From positions 3,126,001 through 3,190,000 of the forward strand of contig CM043700.1 of assembly GCA_023935145.1 (NCBI GenBank): a stretch of DNA of 64,000 nucleotides. The letters run 5' to 3'. Position 1 is the first letter of the stretch. Every line of letters begins with the position of its first letter. The translations under genes and the position numbers were made by a program. The notes beneath the pieces were generated by a model that saw only the letters and a program-made list of their open reading frames with translations, made no database searches and had not been told where the DNA came from. The DNA is from Bretschneidera sinensis. Lineage: Eukaryota; Streptophyta; Magnoliopsida; Brassicales; Akaniaceae. This document shows positions 58,969-64,000 of the stretch, piece by piece.

Positions 58969-61149
58969 ATGGCTGGTGGTAGTGGTTGTGGTTGTCGCGG
59001 GCAGGTTCCGAACGAGGAAGCCCCACACCGTGATCGTAACGTTCAGGATGTGATGATTGAGGATTTACAGCGGCAAGTTGCAGAGTTAATCCAGCATCTA
59101 GCGGTGCAAAATTTCAGTGATCTTGAGATTGAAAATCACGATTCTGATTCCAGCTTCGAAAACCCGCATCACAATCCTGCTCGATTCTGGCAGCACCGTA
59201 GTCGGGAAGAACGTTATGAAGACCTCAGTTTCAGAGTGGATCTGCCTGAGTTTTCTGGTACGTTACAGGCCGAAGGATTCGTCGATTGGTTGAATGAAGT
59301 GGAGCGTATTTTCGAGTATAAGGAAGTCCCAGATCGTGTCAAGGTGAAACTGGTCGCCATCAAACTGAAGGGCAGAGCATCTGCGTGGTGGGAGCAGTTG
59401 AGGCGCTCACAGGACTGGCAGGGCAAAGCCAAGATCACAGATTGGGAGAGGATGAAGAAGAAGATGAAGGGTCACTTTCTTCCTTTCGGCTACACTCAAA
59501 CCCTGTTTCAACGACTTCATTCGTTGAGGCAAAGCACGAGATCAGTTGATGATTACACAAAGGAGTTCTATTAATTGATAGCCCATAATGATTTATTTGA
59601 GACGGAAGAGCAGATGGTGGCAAGGTATTTGGGGGGATTACGACAGCCCCTGCAGAATGTCTTTAGCCTTCACTCGCTATGGATCGTTTTTGAAGCATAC
59701 CAGCGTGCACTTACGGTGGAAAAACAGCAGAACATGAGGCCAATGAACCGCAACAGTGATCAAAGCAGTTGGCCAGCTCGCCCTCAAGAATTTCGTGCTG
59801 CCTAGCAGCCTCCCCAAGGTAACCCTAGCTCAAATATTAGATGTTTCAGATGTGATGAACAGGGACATAAATCGACTGAGTGCAGGAAGTCTACTAGTCA
59901 TAAGAGCAAAAATCTCCTGATTGAAGACGACGGGGTAGATGAAACCGAGGAGATTTGAGAGCCTGCGTATGATGATGATGAAGATGGAGATGTGTTGTAT
60001 AGAGATGGCCATGAGACCTTGGTTGTTCGTAAGAGTTTACTGACCCCCAAGGGCTATACAGGGGACGATTGGTTGAGGACCAATATTTTCCACACGACTT
60101 GCACAGTTGCAGATAAAGTCTGCAAGATGATCATTGACAGTGGTAGTTGCGAGAACATAGTGTCTGAAGAGGCTGTCCAAAAATTGGAGTTGAAGATAGA
60201 TCGTTATCCCAAGCCGTATAAATTATCGTGGTTGAATAAAGGCAGTGAGGTAACAGTAGATAGGCGATGCCTAGTATCTTTTTCGATTGGTAGGAAATAT
60301 TTTGATAATGCTTGGTGTGATGTTGTGTCTATAGATGCTTGTCATGTATTGTTAGGCAAACCTTGACAGTATGATCGTAGTGTTATCCATAATGGGCGGA
60401 AAAATACCTATTCCCTTAGCATCAAAGGGAAGAAGATTATGTTGGCACCTCGTCGGGAAGGAACAACTCCTACCCCGGTAGCCAGTAATACTAATCTACT
60501 TTCGATGTCCAGGTTTTTAGCTAAGATTGAGCATGGAGATGTGGTCTATGCTTTGCTGCCTTGTGGGAATATTGCAGTAGACATGAATCCAGATTTACCA
60601 GCAGAGGCGCTGCAGCTGCTGGCAGAATTTTCTGACCTGATGCTAAAGGATCTTCCTCCTGGGTTGCCGCCTGATTTTGAAAAAATGTTTGAGGTAAACT
60701 GTGATGCATCTGGGGTTGGTATTGGTGATGTTCTGAGTCAGGAGGGGCGCCCCATTGCTTTTTTCAGTGAGAAGCTATCAGGATCAAAGAAGAAGGTTCA
60801 GAGCAACAGTCATCGTCGTTAGGTACTTTTTGATGTTGGTGATTTTGTTTGGGCGGTATTAACTTGTGATTGTTTTCCTGTGGGAGAGTATAATAAGCTT
60901 AAGGAGCGGAAGATTGGACCCTGTGAGATCCTACAGAAGATCAATGATAACGCCTACAGACTACGCCTACCCAATTATTTGAGAACTTCTGATGTCCTTA
61001 ATGTGAAACACCTGAGTCCTTGTTTTGGGGATTCCGATAAGGCTATTGTGAACTCGAGGACGAGTTCTTTCCAACTCGGGGCGACTGATGCAGAAGGATC
61101 CGAGTCAGATAATGCTGAGTTGTCAGATAGCACGTTGTTGAGTTGTTAG
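58969..61149 (+). pseudogene. Gypsy gag-pol with internal deletions and stops
   Basis: One reading frame is kept throughout, with stops at 59572, 59803, about 59956, 60364 and 60820. Gag core: RVDLPEFSGTLQAEGFVDWL and VAIKLKGRASAWWEQL. Zinc knuckle: CFRCDEQGHKSTEC near 59842. Protease: MIIDSGSCENIVSEEAVQKL near 60128. After [10 protein letters not shown], where RT should follow, the frame passes straight to the RNase H start ([20 protein letters not shown], about 60690) and then to the integrase C-terminus (FDVGDFVWAV, YNKLKERKIGPCEILQKIND, about 60830-60950). Several stops are explained by C-to-T or G-to-A changes at Gln or Trp codons. The final stop lies inside the 3' LTR. Confidence 0.9.
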
Positions 61150-61593
61150 ATAGCACGTTGTTGGCACTGAGGTACCTAGAGTTGGCAGATCAACACAAAA
61201 CTGGCAGGTGGACTACCTAGGACGGGCCACGGGCTCAGATCGGGCCCCAGAAGACCCTAGTCTAATTGGAAACGGGCTTCCGAGCAAAACTCAAGCCCTG
61301 AGCGTGGTCGTTTTTAAGCCAAAAAACGACGTTTAGGCCCTCAATTTGGCAGCTTTATGTTTTTATGAAACTTTTTATTTTTATTTTCGGCATTAATTTA
61401 ATTTTCCTATTTTAGCTTGACCTTATAAATAAAGTTTTAGGGTTTAGTAAACATTATTATTGAGTTGCATAATTTTGAATAAAATTCAGAGTTTCTCTGT
61501 TTTTTAGGGTTTCTTTTCTTGTATTATTTTCTTCCCTGTGAATTATCTGTTGAAAACTAGCCTGCAGAATAATAACTATTCTGCCCGGTGTCA
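61086..61593 (+). repeat. 3' LTR of the 3.16-kb Gypsy element
   Basis: 508 bp. It carries a 23-bp tandem duplication (GTTGT(C/T)AGATAGCACG twice, about 61117-61162) absent from the 5' LTR. TATA box at 61424-61431. Followed by the target duplication TTAAT. Confidence 0.93.
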
Positions 61594-61849
61594 TTAATTT
61601 AATTCTCCTTTTATGGCTTAATTATAATCATAACAAGTCCTAATCCCCACTCAATCCTCTCTACGGGTTTAGGTGATTTACTGTAGAATTGTTATATGGT
61701 TGGATTGATTATAAAAGTTGAAGCCTAGCAAAGATTTTGGATGATCCACTTTGTCTGTTGATTGTCCTCCAGTTTTCTTTGTGTAGAGAAAGTTGCGTTT
61801 TCTTCTTCCTGAGTGAGAGTTTTCGTCCTCAAAATGAGAAAAAAAAATA

Positions 61850-63350
61850 GAAAGTATTTTCCCATTTTACTTTATCGATCATTTCTCCCCTATGGCAGAA
61901 AAGTATATGATTAAAGACATTTTCAGTGAGTACGGAAAGGTTATAGATGTGTTCATATCCAGAAAAAAAGCGAAAGAATAGATGAGATCTATTTGGTTTT
62001 GTGAAGTTCTGCAACATAAATGAAGCACAAAAAACAACCAGGAATGTTAATGGACAGAATTTGTTGGGTCACTCTTTAGAAGTAAAGCTGGCATCTTTTG
62101 AGATGACTGAAAATAAAGGCTTATTCATGTTGAAAAAGAAATAACTTGGGCCATGAAAAGTCTGTTGTGATTCCGTATGGGGTTGAAAAGAAAGGAAAGA
62201 ATGTTGATGAAACAAAAAGGGGCAGGACCCAATATGGACAATGATTATGTTGCGTCAGTTTTTATTGATCATGTTAATCCAGAAATCTATAATAATTTGA
62301 TCAGAGAGATGTTTGGCAAGTTAGGAAGAGTGATAAATGTCTATGTTTCATGAAAAGTAAGGAAGGGAAGGAAAGATTTATTTGGCTTTATCTTGTACAA
62401 ATAGGGTGATGAAGCTATGGAAGCTGTCAGGTATTTGAATGGTTCAAAATTTATGGGCTACAGGTCGCTAGTGAAAATAGCAGAATTTACCAGAAAGATT
62501 AAAGAAAAAGAAAGGGTTCATAAGACTATAGCAGAAAGGATGAAGAAAACTGATAGATTTGCTGTTCCAGATAAACAATCTTATTCAAAGGCTGTTTAAG
62601 GGAATGGGGTATCTTTTCTAAGGAACGCAGATTCTGGTTGTTCAAATGATTCAATGCATACAAGGATAGAACATGAGAAAAAGCAAGATTCTGACAAAGG
62701 AAATCTTAGTCTAATATATGAAGTTGTCCCAAAGGACTTGTGCTGGTTGCTTGCTGTGTTGTTGGCATTGTTCACGATGTGGAAACAATTTCAACTTTAC
62801 AAGATACGTTTCTTATGGAAGGCATCCGTTGTTGCAGAATAATTAACACGGCAGGTTTCATGGTTCTATTAGTCTTTGAGAGTCAGGAGGAAATGCTTCA
62901 TTTCATCTCAGAAGGATGTTGGTGGTTGGAAAGATGGTTCTCTAGTGATAAAAAATGGAAATCGCATGATGTTATTATGGAAATGTCTCTTTCTTTTGCT
63001 CAATTGGTAATAAAATTGGCAAGTTCATTACATGTGATGATAGTACACTCTATAAATTTAGGCTGGATGTTGCAAGAATTTTGGTATTTGCCAATGTCAA
63101 TGATGTTATTTGTCAACCATGGGAAGTCCGAATTGGTGAAGATAATTTTATGATTAAAATTTTTGAGGATACTTTTAAAGATGTTAATTTGGGTCCTATT
63201 AAGAAAGTTTCCCTTGGTAAATCATTTGGTTGTGAAGATAGAAATGGTTTGTTCAGTTCAGAGGATGCTTACAAGTTTGAGAATGTGTTTTCAATTACTT
63301 CAGTTTCTAAATGTGGCAATGACTTGCCTATTGTTACTCGAAGTTGTAAT
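61850..63350 (+). pseudogene. LINE-type ORF1 remnant with two RRM-like segments and a DUF4283-like region
   Basis: RRM-like segment 1 (about 61890-62110): KDIFSEYGKVIDVFISRKKA, later NVNGQNLLGHSLEVKLASFE. RRM-like segment 2 (about 62240-62490): SVFIDHVNPEIYNNLIREMF, GKLGRVINVYVS, EAMEAVRYLNGSKFMGYRSL. Downstream (about 62740-63150) GIVHDVETISTLQDTFLMEG and, in another frame, FRLDVARILVFANVNDVICQ match the DUF4283-type region of plant L1-like ORF1 proteins. Stops and frame changes show decay. ORF1 proteins bind element RNA. No reverse transcriptase lies within the window; it could be beyond the right edge. A decayed host gene with RRMs is less likely because of the DUF4283-like part. Confidence 0.65.
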
Positions 63351-63384
63351 TCGGTGGTGTCCTTGACCCAGAGGATGCTTACAA

Positions 63385-63645
63385 GTTTGAAGCATCGTGC
63401 TCGGCGTTCAATGGCTGAGGCTTGAAGTGTTTGTCATTAAGTTGCCAAGGCTTGCTGCGTCATTCTCAGCATTTAGTGGCTGAGGCATGAAGTGCTTAAC
63501 CTGAAATAGCCAAGGCTTGATGCGTCATACTCGATGTTTGGTGGTTGAGGCTTGAAGTGCCTGATATGAGCTTGCGAATGCTTGAAGCATCATGCTTGGC
63601 ATTCAGTGGCTAAGGCTTATTGTACTTGGCATGAATATAATTCAA
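63385..63645 (+). repeat. 65-bp tandem repeat, about four units
   Basis: The unit is built on CCAAGGCTTG(A/C)TGCGTCAT, then GTGGCTGAGGCTTGAAGTGC. Equivalent positions recur 65 bp apart (63445, 63510, 63575). Units are diverged. An 18-base word (GAGGATGCTTACAAGTTT) also occurs twice just upstream, at about 63262 and 63371. Confidence 0.85.
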
Positions 63646-64000
63646 CTATTCTGTTAAGTCAAATGAAGAAGTGACACAAGAAAGCTTGTTTAACGAAAAT
63701 GTTCCAGTCAAAGAGTATGGGTATAGAAACTCATCGTAAGAAGGCTTGAAGAAAAAGAAAAAACGAAACAATTAGGTTTTCGACTGGGTCTCTAATTTCT
63801 GAGGATATGGTGTTTGTAGAAGTGCAAAATCTGATTTCAAGCAAGGTTATTTCCATATCTGATGGGGATATACAAAGAAAAAACAAGGTTATGTTGGATG
63901 AAGCAACTGGAACATGAAGGATAGGACAAACATTAGGGTTGGTGTGGAAAGAGGATGAATCCAGAGTTATTAATAGAATTGTGGAATTGAAAAGGAGAGA
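63646..64000. other. Unassigned sequence at the right edge
   Basis: No coding frame of note. It may be the continuation of the LINE remnant between ORF1 and ORF2, but no reverse transcriptase motif is visible before the window ends. Confidence 0.4.

Larger units (their letters stand above)
58434..61593 (+). mobile_element. Non-autonomous Ty3/Gypsy element, 3.16 kb
   Basis: LTRs at 58434-58918 and 61086-61593 start TGATGCAG and end CGGTGTCA. The target duplication is TTAAT (58429-58433 and 61594-61598). An initiator tRNA-Met site follows the 5' LTR. The interior is one frame holding gag, a zinc knuckle, protease, a short piece of early RNase H and the integrase C-terminus. RT, most of RNase H and the integrase core are deleted. 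It stands about 180 bp upstream of the ankyrin gene's start codon, in divergent orientation. It depends on other copies for any movement. Confidence 0.93.

Overview
The window is eukaryotic nuclear DNA from a flowering plant, most likely a dicot. It is strongly AT-rich, its genes have many introns with GT-AG borders, and it holds recognisable plant gene families (ATX1-type copper chaperone, SUA/RBM5-type splicing factor, guanosine deaminase, ankyrin-PGG membrane protein) among plant LTR retrotransposons. The species cannot be named from sequence alone. Exon borders were worked out by hand from splice signals, phase and protein similarity, not from transcripts.

Layout. 1-5 kb: AT-rich DNA with a long foldback (about 1308-1948), a decayed PIF/Harbinger transposon on the minus strand with both its transposase and a probable Myb-like ORF1, and a Copia gag fragment. 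6.1-8.6 kb: intact three-exon ATX1-like gene, minus strand. 10.2-22.3 kb: a transposon graveyard in which a degraded Copia element and Gypsy fragments were shuffled and partly duplicated, then split by a well-preserved 6.16-kb Athila-like element (14452-20612) with TSD GTTAC, a tRNA-Asp primer site and almost no pol. 22.7-23.0 kb: a two-exon gene for a 60-residue single-pass membrane protein. 24.4-34.3 kb: a 15-coding-exon SUA/RBM5-like gene, minus strand, with one in-frame stop and two frameshifts. 36.2-38.8 kb: a tRNA-derived SINE and a guanosine deaminase gene with an in-frame stop.

41.1-51.4 kb: a 10.3-kb Sirevirus-like Copia element (TSD TATTC) with gag, pol and an additional ORF downstream of pol. 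Arrays of the palindrome CCAGTCGACTGG occur in both LTRs and between pol and the additional ORF. 52.6-58.3 kb: an intact seven-exon gene, minus strand, joining a gag-like (DUF4219/UBN2-type) N-terminus to ankyrin repeats and a C-terminal PGG membrane domain. 58.4-61.6 kb: a 3.2-kb non-autonomous Gypsy element (TSD TTAAT) inserted about 180 bp upstream of that gene's start codon. 61.8-64 kb: a degraded LINE-type ORF1 with two RRM-like segments followed by a DUF4283-like region, then a 65-bp tandem repeat.

The host genes do not form a pathway; they are unrelated single-copy-type plant genes separated by repeats. The points most worth following are the gag-ankyrin fusion, the repeated palindromes that two unrelated LTR families carry in both LTR and internal DNA, and the breaks in two otherwise conserved neighbouring genes.
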